Assembly (NCBI RefSeq): GCF_003569805.1
Contig: NZ_KZ984051.1
Coordinates: forward strand, 1,281,606 to 1,345,605
Direction of reading: 5' to 3'
Origin: Microbacterium halotolerans
Lineage (GTDB): Bacteria > Actinomycetota > Actinomycetes > Actinomycetales > Microbacteriaceae
Length of the DNA: 64,000 nt
Shown here: piece after piece, positions 43,404 through 52,402 of the stretch
How the letters are laid out: every line of letters starts with the position of its first letter
How positions within the stretch are numbered: the first letter of the stretch is position 1
Made by a program: the position numbers and the translations under genes
Notes under the pieces: generated by a model
Told to the model about the DNA's origin: nothing
The model's database searches: none
What the model saw: the letters and a program-made list of their open reading frames with translations, nothing else

Positions 43404-43654
43404 CCGAGGTCACCATCATCAGCAAGCCGGACTGTCATCTCTGCGATGTGGCTCGGGACGTCGTCGAGCACACCATCGCCGATCTGCCCGACGCAGTCGC
43501 CGATGGCATCACGGTGACCGAGCGATCGATCATCGACGATGATGAGCTGCACGCACGGTGGTGGGAGAAGATCCCCGTCGTGCTCATCGACGGCGAGCTG
43601 CACGGACACTGGCGCGTTTCACCGGAGCGGCTGCGCGCCGCGCTCATCGGCTGA
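43400..43654 (+). CDS. Glutaredoxin-like protein
   Basis: 84 residues of a DUF836/glutaredoxin-type thioredoxin fold: strand VTIISKP, redox motif CHLC (C12, C15), and KIPVVLIDGE with the cis-proline. GTG start overlapping the rhodanese stop (GTGA). Likely reduces disulfides or persulfides together with the rhodanese. Confidence 0.88.
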   Translation: MTEVTIISKPDCHLCDVARDVVEHTIADLPDAVADGITVTERSIIDDDELHARWWEKIPVVLIDGELHGHWRVSPERLRAALIG

Positions 43655-43705
43655 CACGACCGCACGTACGATGGGTGCCACCGCCCAGACATCCGGAGGA
43701 CCCTC

Positions 43706-44002
43706 ATGATCCGTCACCTTGCGCTGTTCACGGTCGTCGACGAGAAGCAGGCCGAGAAAGATGCGCTGGTCGCGGAGGCGGCGGTGAGGCTCGCGCCGCT
43801 CGTGGGGCAGGTGCCTGGTCTCCGCTCGATCGCGGTGCACACCGACGAGCTGGGCGAGGGCAACTACGACTTCGCGATCATCGCCGACATGGACGACCTC
43901 GAAGCCGTGAAGGCCTACGCCACCCACCCCGCCCATGTCGAGGCCGCGTCGTTCATCGGGACTTTCCGCGGCCAGCGAGCCGTCGTCGACTACGAGATCT
44001 GA
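43706..44002 (+). CDS. Dabb-family alpha/beta-barrel protein
   Basis: A 98-residue ferredoxin-like fold that forms dimeric barrels: MIRHLALFTV, then GLRSIAVHTDELGEGNYDFAIIADMDDLEAVKAY, and HPAHVEAASFI. Members are stress-responsive proteins or small enzymes (polyketide-cyclase-like). No catalytic residue can be assigned. The ATG follows a strong GGAGGA. Not overlapping the genes on either side. Confidence 0.9.
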   Translation: MIRHLALFTVVDEKQAEKDALVAEAAVRLAPLVGQVPGLRSIAVHTDELGEGNYDFAIIADMDDLEAVKAYATHPAHVEAASFIGTFRGQRAVVDYEI

Positions 44003-44133
44003 GACGCGCGCGAACGCACCGAACGCCGCGTCGTCGGCGCTCGCGGCGCAGGGCGCACGCGTGAGGCGCCAGGCGGCACTCGTCGCTGCGGCGAACCCGG
44101 TGTGAGGGACTCCCGAATGTCGCAGGCTCGTCC

Positions 44134-44139
44134 TACTCT
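44134..44139 (+). promoter_or_regulatory. -10 box of the MFS transporter gene (leaderless type)
   Basis: TACTCT, 6 nt, then the ATG at 44146. It argues against the GTG two codons upstream. Confidence 0.5.
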
Positions 44140-44145
44140 GTGATC

Positions 44146-45582
44146 ATGGCAGACGAGGCGCTCGATCCGGGCGGTGCGCACCGGGGCGCGGACGACGCGG
44201 CGAGCGAGGAATCACCGGAGCCGCCGCCCGGCGGTATGCGCACGTTCCTGCACATTCTGCTGAACACGGCGCTCGCCAATGTGACTACGAGCTTCCTGTG
44301 GTTCGCGCTGACGTTCTGGGTGTACCTCGAGACGAAGTCGGTCCTGGCGACCGGCGTGATCGGCGGCGCATATATGCTGCTCGTCGCCGTGTTCAGCATG
44401 TTCTTCGGCACGCTCGTCGATCGCTTCCGCAAGCATTCGGTCATGCTGTGGGCCACGGCGGGCACGTTCGTGATGTTCGCCGTCACCGGTGCGATGTATC
44501 TCACGCTGCCCGAGGCCGCCCTTCTCGATCTGACAGCGCCGTGGTTCTGGCTGTTCGCCGCGATCATGCTCACCGGCGCGGTCGTCGAGCAGCTGCGCAA
44601 CATCGCGCTGTCCACGACCGTGTCGCTGCTCGTGCCGGGTCCGCGGCGGGCGAATGCGAATGGTCTGGTCGGCACAGCGCAGGGACTGGCGTTCATCGTC
44701 ACCAGTGCGCTGAGCGGGCTCGCGATCGGCTTCATCGGCATGGGCTTCACGATTCTGATCGCCGTGGTGTTCATCGGGCTGACGCTCGTCCACCTGATGC
44801 TGCTGCGGATTCCGGAGCCCGTCATCGTGCACGGCGATGGCGGCACGCGGCTGGTCGACATCCGGGGCGGTTGGCGCGCCGTCAGGTCAGCGCCCGGTCT
44901 CGTTGCGCTCGTGCTGTTCACGACGCTGAACAACCTCGTCGGCGGTGTCTACATGGCCCTGATGGACCCGTACGGGCTCGAGGTGTTCGGCGGTGCGAAG
45001 CTGTGGGGCATTGCGCTCGCGATCGCTTCGACCGGCTTCCTCATCGGCGGTGCGCTGGTGGCGAAGTTCGGGCTCGGGCGCAATCCGATTCGCACCATGC
45101 TCGCGCTGGCCGCGCTCGTCGGTGTGCTCGGCGGCACCTTCGCGCTGCGGGAGTGGTGGTGGCTGTACGGCGTGGGCATCCTGCTGTTCATGGTGACGAT
45201 GCCCGCCATCGAGGCGGCGGAGCAGACCGTCATCCAGCGAGTCGTGCCGTTCCGTCAGCAGGGGCGCGTGTTCGGCTTCGCGATGACGTTCGAAGCGGCG
45301 GCGGCTCCGATCACGGCCTTCCTGATCTCCCCGCTCGCCGAGTTCTGGGTCATCCCGTACATGCGCACCGACGCCGGGCGCGGCACGTGGGGCTGGCTGC
45401 TCGGCGACGGCACGGTGCGCGGCATCGCGCTGGTGTTCCTCTTCACCGGTCTGGTCGCCGTCGCACTCGCGCTCGCCGCGTTCATGACGAGGCAGTACCG
45501 GATGCTCTCGGCCCAGTACGCCGAGGTCGCGGCGGCCGACGAGGCGGCTGGTGGAGATGAGGTGACCGGCGAAGAGAGCTGA
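44146..45582 (+). CDS. Major facilitator superfamily transporter
   Basis: 478 residues with about 12 membrane helices and the MFS loop 2-3 motif GTLVDRFRKHSVM. The protein starts with ~30 acidic residues and ends with a short acidic tail. Sequence character is that of the MFS_3/enterobactin-exporter-like group, drug or siderophore efflux; substrate unknown. ATG at 44146, 6 nt after TACTCT. Convergent with aspS across a strong hairpin. Confidence 0.88.
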   Translation: MADEALDPGGAHRGADDAASEESPEPPPGGMRTFLHILLNTALANVTTSFLWFALTFWVYLETKSVLATGVIGGAYMLLVAVFSMFFGTLVDRFRKHSVMLWATAGTFVMFAVTGAMYLTLPEAALLDLTAPWFWLFAAIMLTGAVVEQLRNIALSTTVSLLVPGPRRANANGLVGTAQGLAFIVTSALSGLAIGFIGMGFTILIAVVFIGLTLVHLMLLRIPEPVIVHGDGGTRLVDIRGGWRAVRSAPGLVALVLFTTLNNLVGGVYMALMDPYGLEVFGGAKLWGIALAIASTGFLIGGALVAKFGLGRNPIRTMLALAALVGVLGGTFALREWWWLYGVGILLFMVTMPAIEAAEQTVIQRVVPFRQQGRVFGFAMTFEAAAAPITAFLISPLAEFWVIPYMRTDAGRGTWGWLLGDGTVRGIALVFLFTGLVAVALALAAFMTRQYRMLSAQYAEVAAADEAAGGDEVTGEES

Positions 45583-45636
45583 GCCGCGCCACCACCTGAG
45601 CTGGGCCGTCGGCTGCACGTGCGGAGTGCATGCGAG

Positions 45637-45672
45637 CCGCGAGTGCCTGCGCCGTTGCGGAGGCACTCGCGG
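45637..45672. terminator. Bidirectional terminator-like hairpin
   Basis: A perfect 12-bp stem, CCGCGAGTGCCT with AGGCACTCGCGG, around a 12-nt loop, between the convergent MFS and aspS genes. Confidence 0.75.
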
Positions 45673-45716
45673 AGAAGGGCGGAAGTCGCGGTGGCGACCC
45701 CCCGACGTGTCGAGGG

Positions 45717-47483
45717 CTACTCTTCGTCCGGATCGGCGTCGACGCCGGCCTCGGCGCGCTGCTCCGCGGTGATCGGGGCGGGAGCGGCGGTGAGCGGGTC
45801 GAAGCCGTTGCCGGTCTTCGGGAACGCGATCACCTCGCGGATCGAGTCGGCGCCGGCGAGCAGGGAGACGACGCGATCCCAGCCGAGCGCGATGCCCCCG
45901 TGCGGCGGGGCGCCGAATGCGAACGCGTCGAGCAGGAAGCCGAACTTCTCCTGCGCTTCGGCCTCGCCGATGCCCATCACATCGAAGACGCGCTCCTGGA
46001 TGTCGCGGCGGTGGATGCGGATGGAGCCGCCGCCGATCTCGTTGCCGTTGCAGACCAGGTCGTACGCGTAGGCGAGCGCCTCTCCCGGGTCGGTGTCGAA
46101 CGTGTCGAGGTACTCGGGCTTGGGCGATGTGAACGCGTGATGCACGGCCGTCCACGCCGAATGGCCGAGGTCGACGTCGTCGTCCTCACCCGTGGGCTTG
46201 AACATCGGTGCATCGACGACCCATACGAATGCCCAGTCGCCCTCGGCGATCTGCCCCGTGCGGTGAGCGATCTCGACGCGAGCGGCGCCGAGAAGCGCGC
46301 GCGCTTCCCCTGTGGAGCCTGCGGCGAAGAACACCGCGTCGCCCGGCTGAGCGCCGGTGACCTCGGCGAGGCCCTCGCGCTCGGAATCCGAGAGGTTCTT
46401 GGCGACGGGCCCGCCCAGCGTGCCGTCCTCGGCGACCGTGACGTAGGCCAGGCCCTTGGCCCCGCGCGAGCGCGCCCAGTCCTGCCACGCGTCGAACTGG
46501 CGGCGGGGCAACGACGCGCCGCCAGGCATCACCACGGATCCGACGTACTCCGACTGGAAGACCCGGAACGGGGTGTCGGAGAAGTACTCTCGCAGCTCGA
46601 CGATCGCGTTGCCGAACCGCAGGTCGGGCTTATCCGAGCCGTACAGGCGCATCGCGTCGGCGAACGTGATCCGTTCGATCGGAGTCGGAATCTCCACATC
46701 GATCAGCTGCCACAGCGCCGTGGCGAGCTGCTCGCCGAGCGCGATGACGTCCTCCTGGTCGACGAAGCTCATCTCGATGTCGAGCTGTGTGAACTCCGGC
46801 TGCCGGTCGGCGCGGAAGTCCTCGTCGCGATAGCTGCGGGCCAGCTGGTAGTAGCGCTCCATGCCCGCCACCATCAGCAGCTGTTTGAACAGCTGCGGCG
46901 ACTGCGGCAGGGCGTACCACGATCCGGGGTTCAATCGCGCTGGGACCAGGAAGTCGCGGGCGCCCTCGGGGGTGGAGCGCGTCAGCGTCGGGGTCTCGAT
47001 CTCGACGAAGTCGTGCTCGTCGAGCACGCGGCGGGCGGTCTGGTTGGCCCTGGAACGGAGTCGCATGGCCGCTGCGGGGCCCGGGCGGCGCAGGTCGAGG
47101 TAGCGGTGCTTCAGGCGCGCTTCTTCGCCGACCGTCTCCTGGCCGTCGAGCGCGGTCGAGACCTGGAACGGCAGCGGTGCCGACTCGTTGAGCACCTCGA
47201 CGTCGGTGGCGATGACCTCGATGTCGCCGGTGGGCAGGTTGGCGTTCGCGTTGCCGTCGGGGCGGGCCGAGACCTCGCCGGTGACCTTGAGCACGAACTC
47301 GCTGCGCAGCGGGTGCGCGACCTCTTCGTCCCGGATGACCACCTGGGCGATGCCCGACGCGTCGCGAAGGTCGATGAAGGCGACGCCGCCGTGGTCGCGT
47401 CGGCGATCCACCCACCCCGAAAGGGTGACGGTCTGGCCGATGTGCGAGGCCCTGAGCGAGCCGGCGTCATGAGTGCGGAGCAC
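45717..47483 (-). CDS. aspS: Aspartate--tRNA ligase
   Basis: Class II synthetase of 588 residues, bacterial type. It has an OB-fold anticodon domain (about 1-105, [21 protein letters not shown]), motif 1, the [14 protein letters not shown] and [20 protein letters not shown] (motif 2) region, a bacterial GAD insertion, and motif 3 near the end ([13 protein letters not shown]). The GTG at 47483 is supported by AGGAGG 7 nt upstream. A TAGACT hexamer at 47517-47522 on the minus strand may be the -10 box. Whether it is discriminating or also charges tRNA-Asn cannot be told from this window. Confidence 0.97.
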   Translation of the reverse strand: MLRTHDAGSLRASHIGQTVTLSGWVDRRRDHGGVAFIDLRDASGIAQVVIRDEEVAHPLRSEFVLKVTGEVSARPDGNANANLPTGDIEVIATDVEVLNESAPLPFQVSTALDGQETVGEEARLKHRYLDLRRPGPAAAMRLRSRANQTARRVLDEHDFVEIETPTLTRSTPEGARDFLVPARLNPGSWYALPQSPQLFKQLLMVAGMERYYQLARSYRDEDFRADRQPEFTQLDIEMSFVDQEDVIALGEQLATALWQLIDVEIPTPIERITFADAMRLYGSDKPDLRFGNAIVELREYFSDTPFRVFQSEYVGSVVMPGGASLPRRQFDAWQDWARSRGAKGLAYVTVAEDGTLGGPVAKNLSDSEREGLAEVTGAQPGDAVFFAAGSTGEARALLGAARVEIAHRTGQIAEGDWAFVWVVDAPMFKPTGEDDDVDLGHSAWTAVHHAFTSPKPEYLDTFDTDPGEALAYAYDLVCNGNEIGGGSIRIHRRDIQERVFDVMGIGEAEAQEKFGFLLDAFAFGAPPHGGIALGWDRVVSLLAGADSIREVIAFPKTGNGFDPLTAAPAPITAEQRAEAGVDADPDEE

Positions 47484-47688
47484 GGATGTTCCTCCTGGTA
47501 GAAACGGGATCGCACCAGTCTATCCTCGGGCCTGCTGCGCTGACCGCGGACGCATGCCTCCCTCCTCGGTCCCGCGATGCACGCGCCCCGGCATCCCCCG
47601 CATCCGCCGTTCTCCCGGGCGCGCTCGATACCCTCGTTCTCGACGTGCGGTCGTCCGATGCCGCACGCCCGAATCGAGACTGAGGCTG

Positions 47689-48639
47689 ATGACTGCACAC
47701 ACCACGCTGACCCGTCCAGCGAAGCCGGTTCACACTCCCATCAACATCGTCCGGGGTTTCCTGGTCGGGCTGGCCGAGCTCGTACCCGGCGTCTCCGGCG
47801 GCACGCTCGCGCTGGTGCTCGGAGTGTACGAGCGGGCGCTGCTGTCGGTGACCGCGCTGGGCCGCGCTGTGAAGGCACTGGTGCGCGGCCCGTCGCGCAC
47901 CGAGGGCTTCCGCACGAACATGCGCGAGGTGGAGTGGTGGCTCGTCGTTCCCGCGCTCGCCGGCATGGCGGCCGCGGTGCTGTTCGCCGCAGGCCCCGTC
48001 TCCGCGCTGGTCGAGGCCCACCCCGAGAACGCGCGCGGGCTGTTCTTCGGTCTCGTCGCGGTGAGCCTGGTGGTACCGATCCGGATGATCCCCGCAGGCG
48101 GCTGGAGGGCGGGCCGCGTCGTCGTCGGTGCGCTGGCGGTCATCGTCTCCGCGGTCGTCTCGTTCGTGCTCGTCGGGTTCGCTTCGAACTCCGACATCGA
48201 GCACCCGCAGTGGTGGTTCGTGCTGCTCGCCGCGGCTGTCGCGGTCTGCGCGCTGGTCGTCCCCGGCGTCTCGGGATCGTTCTTCCTGCTCGCGGTCGGT
48301 CTGTACCACCCGACGCTCGAGGCCGTGGACAGCCGGGATCTCGGGTACATCGGCGTGTTCGCGCTCGGCGCCGTGATCGGTCTGCTCACCGTTGTGCGCG
48401 GAATCACATACCTGCTCTCCACTCACCGATTCGGCACGCTGCTGGTGATGCTCGGGCTGATGCTCGGTTCGCTGCGCGCGCTGTGGCCGTGGCAGGGCGG
48501 CTCAGGCGGCGCCGACGGACACGGGACGCTGCTGGCTCCGACCGATCCGGCCGGCCCGATCCTCTGGGCTCTGCTCGGTGCGGCGCTCGTGGGAACGCTG
48601 ATCATCACGGAGTCCGTGGCCGGACGTCGAGCACGCTGA
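47689..48639 (+). CDS. DUF368 membrane protein (polyprenyl-phosphate transporter, PopT family)
   Basis: 316 residues with eight or more membrane helices and two internally repeated signatures, LAELVPGVSGGTLALVLG near the start and ALVVPGVSGSFFLLAVG in the middle, the hallmark of DUF368. Members were recently shown to return undecaprenyl phosphate across the membrane for reuse in wall synthesis; function here is by family. The ATG at 47689 gives the short N terminus. Divergent from aspS; a LiaS-like kinase operon follows. Confidence 0.9.
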   Translation: MTAHTTLTRPAKPVHTPINIVRGFLVGLAELVPGVSGGTLALVLGVYERALLSVTALGRAVKALVRGPSRTEGFRTNMREVEWWLVVPALAGMAAAVLFAAGPVSALVEAHPENARGLFFGLVAVSLVVPIRMIPAGGWRAGRVVVGALAVIVSAVVSFVLVGFASNSDIEHPQWWFVLLAAAVAVCALVVPGVSGSFFLLAVGLYHPTLEAVDSRDLGYIGVFALGAVIGLLTVVRGITYLLSTHRFGTLLVMLGLMLGSLRALWPWQGGSGGADGHGTLLAPTDPAGPILWALLGAALVGTLIITESVAGRRAR

Positions 48640-48709
48640 CACTCGTCGTCGGGATATCCCCACCGACAACTGACCGGCACGCCCCGATGTGCGTCGGCCT
48701 CCTGGTCCA

Positions 48710-48715
48710 TACCTT
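48710..48715 (+). promoter_or_regulatory. -10 box of the NarL-type kinase gene (leaderless type)
   Basis: TACCTT, 6 nt, then the ATG at 48722. Confidence 0.5.
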
Positions 48716-48721
48716 AGATGT

Positions 48722-50083
48722 ATGACCACGACATCCGTGCCCACCGGGGCCACCCATCCGGTGACGCCGCTCCAGGCCTCGGCGGCGTCCGCCACGGCCT
48801 CACCGCCGAGAAGGCGCTCGATCGCCGGGCCGCTGACGGCGCTGCAGGCCATCTGCCACATGGCGCTGCTGGCCGGCTACGGCCTGGCCGTATTCATCAC
48901 GCTCGGCACCCTGCTCGGCATCGGAGTCGGCCTGGCGATCGCACTGGTCGGTCTCGTGCTGCTGCTCGCGTTCGTCTACCTGCTCTACGGTGCGGCGTTC
49001 CTGGAGACCGCACGCGTCGAGGGTCTGTACCGCTTCGGCTTGCCGACGCTGCTGCCGCGGCGATCGCCGAAGCAGGGGTTCCCGGGATTCCTGCACACCG
49101 TGTGGCTCCAGTTCATCGACGGCGGCACGTGGCGGGCGATCGCGCATCTCGCGATCGGCACGGTGCTCGGCTACGTCGTGTGGTCGTTCGCAATGACCTT
49201 CGTCTGGGCGCTCACCGTCTCCTTCGCCCCGCTCTGGGGCGGCGCCGTGCGGGCGTTCGGGATCGACTTCGACCAGCCGTTCAGCTTCGTCGCCACGGCG
49301 GTCATCGCAATCGTCAGCCTCGCAGCGCTGTACGGCGTGGCTGTGCTGCACGGGGCGATGTCGCGTGTGATCGTCGCACCGATGCGCGAGGCGCAGCTGG
49401 CGGCGCAGGCGCGGGAGGCGTCCTACCGGGCAGAGCAGGCGACGGCCCAGGCGTACAGCGCCGCCAGCCAGCGCGCCGACGCGATCAGGGCGGGGGAGCT
49501 GGAGCGCACCCGCATCGAGCGCGACCTGCACGACGGCGTGCAGCCAAGGCTCGTCTCCGTCGGCATGACCCTCGGGCTCGCGCAGACGAAGATCGAATCG
49601 GACCCGGATCAGGCGAAGGGCCTCGTCGCGGAGGCTCACACCTCCACGAAGGCGGCGATCACGGAACTGCGCCAGCTGGCCAGAGGCATCCACGCATCCG
49701 TGCTCGATGACCGCGGCCTCGACGCCGCGCTGTCGGCGCTCGCCGGCCGCTCGCACATCCCCGTGCACCTCGACGTGCGCGTCGAGGGAAATCCGGGCCG
49801 CGACGAGCAGGCCGCGATGTACTTCGCGATCGCGGAGAGCCTGACCAATGCGGCCAAGCACTCCCGTGCAACCGACTGCCGCGTGGTCGTCCGCTCGCGT
49901 CCGGATGTCGGACAGCTGTGGGCGAGGATCGAGGACAACGGCGTGGGCGGCGCCCGCATCGTTCCGGGTGGAGGCCTTGACGGCATCCGGAGCCGGATCA
50001 CGGCGCTGGGCGGAACCGCCCGGCTGGAGAGCCCCAACGGGGGGCCGACATCGCTGGAAGTGAGCGTGCCATGCGCATTCTGA
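48722..50083 (+). CDS. Sensor histidine kinase with putative-sensor membrane domain
   Basis: 453 residues. A membrane sensor of four helices (about 40-215, the 'putative sensor' module common in actinobacteria) precedes a HisKA_3 domain with H270 in RIERDLHDGVQPRLV. The ATPase has N-box AESLTNAAKHSRA and G-box IEDNGVGGA. ATG at 48722. The last 13 bp overlap the response regulator. Together with the regulator and the DUF4097 gene it resembles a LiaRS-type envelope-stress module. Confidence 0.93.
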   Translation: MTTTSVPTGATHPVTPLQASAASATASPPRRRSIAGPLTALQAICHMALLAGYGLAVFITLGTLLGIGVGLAIALVGLVLLLAFVYLLYGAAFLETARVEGLYRFGLPTLLPRRSPKQGFPGFLHTVWLQFIDGGTWRAIAHLAIGTVLGYVVWSFAMTFVWALTVSFAPLWGGAVRAFGIDFDQPFSFVATAVIAIVSLAALYGVAVLHGAMSRVIVAPMREAQLAAQAREASYRAEQATAQAYSAASQRADAIRAGELERTRIERDLHDGVQPRLVSVGMTLGLAQTKIESDPDQAKGLVAEAHTSTKAAITELRQLARGIHASVLDDRGLDAALSALAGRSHIPVHLDVRVEGNPGRDEQAAMYFAIAESLTNAAKHSRATDCRVVVRSRPDVGQLWARIEDNGVGGARIVPGGGLDGIRSRITALGGTARLESPNGGPTSLEVSVPCAF

Positions 50084-50787
50084 TCGTCGAAGACTCCGTT
50101 CTGCTCCGCGAGGGGCTCACGCGGCTGCTCGCCGACGCCGGCCACGAGGTCGTCGCCGCGCTGGCGGACGCGACGGACGTCACCGCAGCGGTTGCTCGTA
50201 CGGTGCCCGACCTGTGCATCGTCGACGTCCGCCTCCCTCCGACGTTCCGCGATGAGGGCATCCGGGCGGCTCTTGAGCTGCGTCGGCGCGACCCGAGCCT
50301 CGCTGTGCTCGTCTTCTCGCAGTATGTCGAGGAGCGGTACGCGAGCGATCTGATCGCGCAGCACGGCGGGGCCGTCGGGTACCTGCTCAAAGACAGGGTC
50401 ACCGACGTGGCAGAGTTCCTCGAGTCGATCGATCGGATCGCCGAAGGGGCGACCGTGCTCGACCCGGAGGTCGTGGCGCAGCTGCTGACCAGGCGTTCGC
50501 GCGACGAGAAGATGCAGCGACTCACCGAGCGCGAGCGCACCGTGCTCTCACTGATCGCGGAGGGCAAGAACAACGCGGGCATCTCGAAGGTGCTGTTCAT
50601 CAGCGCAGGCGCGGTCGAGAAGCACATCACGTCGATCTTCCAGAAGCTCGACCTGGATCAGGACGACCAGGGCAACCGCCGCGTGCTGGCGGTGCTCGCA
50701 CACATAGAGGCCATGGGGGAGCCGGCCCCCGTGGCACCGCAGGCACCGCGAGCCGGAGAACCGCACCAGACGGGAACGAACTCATGA
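50071..50787 (+). CDS. LuxR/NarL-family response regulator
   Basis: 238 residues: receiver with VEDS acid pocket (about 6-9), D52 in CIVDVRLPP and K in YLLKDRV, then LuxR HTH TERERTVLSLIAEGKNNAGISKVLF. The C-terminal ~25 residues are a Pro-rich tail. It overlaps the kinase by 13 bp and the DUF4097 gene by 4 bp. Confidence 0.95.
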   Translation: MRILIVEDSVLLREGLTRLLADAGHEVVAALADATDVTAAVARTVPDLCIVDVRLPPTFRDEGIRAALELRRRDPSLAVLVFSQYVEERYASDLIAQHGGAVGYLLKDRVTDVAEFLESIDRIAEGATVLDPEVVAQLLTRRSRDEKMQRLTERERTVLSLIAEGKNNAGISKVLFISAGAVEKHITSIFQKLDLDQDDQGNRRVLAVLAHIEAMGEPAPVAPQAPRAGEPHQTGTNS

Positions 50788-51872
50788 CGAATCTCACGCC
50801 ACCGCCGGCAGACGGCGAGAACCAGCAGAACAGCGGAACGGTCGGCGGAGCTCCGGGATCGGTTCCCGGAGGCCAGGACGCCAAGGGAACGGAGCAGCCC
50901 GCTGGTGATCTGCCGCCCGCGGGCGCGGCGACATCCGAGCCGGGGCGGCAGGCGGGCGCCGGAGGGTCGGTGCCGCCGGATGCTCCGACAGGGCCGGGTC
51001 AGCCGGCCGGCGCGGGAGCTCCCGCGCCGGGGCAGAGCGACGCGGCGCGTCTCGGCACCCGAGCGGTCGCGATCACCGCGACCGTGATCGGGGCAGGAGC
51101 GCTCCTGTTCGCGGGAACCGGAGCCGCCTTCAGCGCTGTGAGCGACACGCTGTACGTGGCGCAGGCACAGGACCCCGGTGCCGATGGAACGATCTCCCTC
51201 GACGCGAGCGTGGCCGGTGTCACCGATGTCGACATCGACCACTCCTTCGGCAGCATGCGGGTGCGTTTCGACGACGTCAGCCGAGCCGAGCTGGAAGCCA
51301 CCGGAACGAACACGGAGTGGCGCTTCGAGCGCAAGGGCGACACCCTCGTGGTGCGTCGGCACGCCGACGGCATCGGCTGGGGCGACTGGAGCTGGTTCGG
51401 TTCGGGCTGGGGCGCCGACCGTCGTGCCACGCTGACGCTGCCGGAGAGCATCGCCGGGGTCGATCTCGACATCGACACCGGGGCGGGTGATGTGCTCGCC
51501 ACGGGCGAGTTCGGCGAGGTGGCGTTCGACATGGGCGCGGGGTCGGTCGAGATCGAGGGCACGGCGGAGAGCGTCGAGGGAGAGATCGGTGCTGGACAGG
51601 CCATCCTCGAGCTCGCCGACGTGCGCGCCCTCCGAGTCGACGTCTCGGCGGGGGACCTTCAGGCGAGCCTGACGGGTGAGGCACCGGAGATCGTCCGCCT
51701 CGAAGTGAGCGCGGGCGGCGCGGATGTGACCCTCCCCGACGTGCCGTACGACCTGCGGCAGGACGTGTCAGCCGGCGACATCGAGACGCACGACCTGGAG
51801 GTCTCCAGCCGGTCGGAGAACGTCATCGACGCGCGGGTGTCCGCCGGCGGGATCGAGCTCCGCGCGGACTGA
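50784..51872 (+). CDS. Membrane-anchored DUF4097 (LiaG-like) protein
   Basis: 362 residues: a long Pro/Gly-rich N-terminal cytoplasmic stretch (to about 90), one membrane helix (AVAITATVIGAGALLFAGTGA), and an extracellular repeated beta structure (about 130-362) of the DUF4097 putative-adhesin type. It has recurring VDLDIDTGAGDV, FDMGAGSVEIEG and VDVSAGDLQ rungs. Same operon as the two-component system (4-bp overlap). In Bacillus, LiaG with this domain sits beside liaFSR; a similar link to envelope stress is inferred. Confidence 0.85.
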   Translation: MTNLTPPPADGENQQNSGTVGGAPGSVPGGQDAKGTEQPAGDLPPAGAATSEPGRQAGAGGSVPPDAPTGPGQPAGAGAPAPGQSDAARLGTRAVAITATVIGAGALLFAGTGAAFSAVSDTLYVAQAQDPGADGTISLDASVAGVTDVDIDHSFGSMRVRFDDVSRAELEATGTNTEWRFERKGDTLVVRRHADGIGWGDWSWFGSGWGADRRATLTLPESIAGVDLDIDTGAGDVLATGEFGEVAFDMGAGSVEIEGTAESVEGEIGAGQAILELADVRALRVDVSAGDLQASLTGEAPEIVRLEVSAGGADVTLPDVPYDLRQDVSAGDIETHDLEVSSRSENVIDARVSAGGIELRAD

Positions 51873-51893
51873 CACGGCCGGGGCTCGACCCTG

Positions 51894-51958
51894 CTGCCGG
51901 GATGCGCCGCTGTGGTCCGTGAGGATGACCATGGCGGCGCATCTCGATGGTGCGCGGG
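51894..51958. repeat. Dispersed palindromic repeat A, copy 5 (degenerate)
   Basis: Starts GCTGCCGGGATGCGCCGC and ends GGCGCATCTCGATGGTGCGC. It lies between the convergent DUF4097 and DUF3054 genes. Confidence 0.65.
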
Positions 51959-51978
51959 TTGTGTGCCGGGCGAGAATC

Positions 51979-52350
51979 TCAGCGTGCCTTGGTGCGGCCG
52001 CGGCGGGTGGTGCGAACCCCCGCAGCGATGAGGCGCCAGCCCATCAGGAGGACGAGCAGCGTCAGCGCCGCGACGATGACGAACGCTGCGGCGGTGCCTC
52101 CGCCCGTCGCAGCCCGCAGCAGCAGGCCGCCGCCGACCGTCACGGCCCAGACAGGAAGGCCTGTGCGCACCGGTCTCGACGGGGCCCGCCACGCGAGCGA
52201 GACGACCCAGCCGACCACGAGCGCCGAGAGGAACGGCCACGCCACCTCTGCCAGGCCGACGGCCGAGAAGCCGCCGTGGTGCTGCATCATGCCGACGGCG
52301 GCGAATGCCACCACGGCGACGGCGTCTCCGACGAATGCGAGAGGCTTCAT
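51979..52350 (-). CDS. DUF3054 membrane protein
   Basis: A 123-residue protein with four membrane helices, starting MKPLAFVGDAVAVVAFAAVG and containing FLSALVVGWVVSLAWRAP, as in the actinobacterial DUF3054 family. Function unknown. The ATG at 52350 is 6 nt after TACGCT on the minus strand. Divergent from the histidine phosphatase gene with only 52 bp between, so their promoters are back to back. Confidence 0.88.
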   Translation of the reverse strand: MKPLAFVGDAVAVVAFAAVGMMQHHGGFSAVGLAEVAWPFLSALVVGWVVSLAWRAPSRPVRTGLPVWAVTVGGGLLLRAATGGGTAAAFVIVAALTLLVLLMGWRLIAAGVRTTRRGRTKAR

Positions 52351-52356
52351 GCCTCG

Positions 52357-52362
52357 AGCGTA
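52357..52362 (-). promoter_or_regulatory. -10 box of the DUF3054 gene (leaderless type)
   Basis: TACGCT on the minus strand followed by 6 nt and ATG. Confidence 0.5.
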
Positions 52363-52389
52363 GGAGACGCCCTCTGATCATCCGGACCA

Positions 52390-52395
52390 TACACT
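52390..52395 (+). promoter_or_regulatory. -10 box of the histidine phosphatase gene (leaderless type)
   Basis: TACACT, 7 nt, then GTG at 52403. Confidence 0.55.
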
Positions 52396-52402
52396 GGGGC
52401 AG

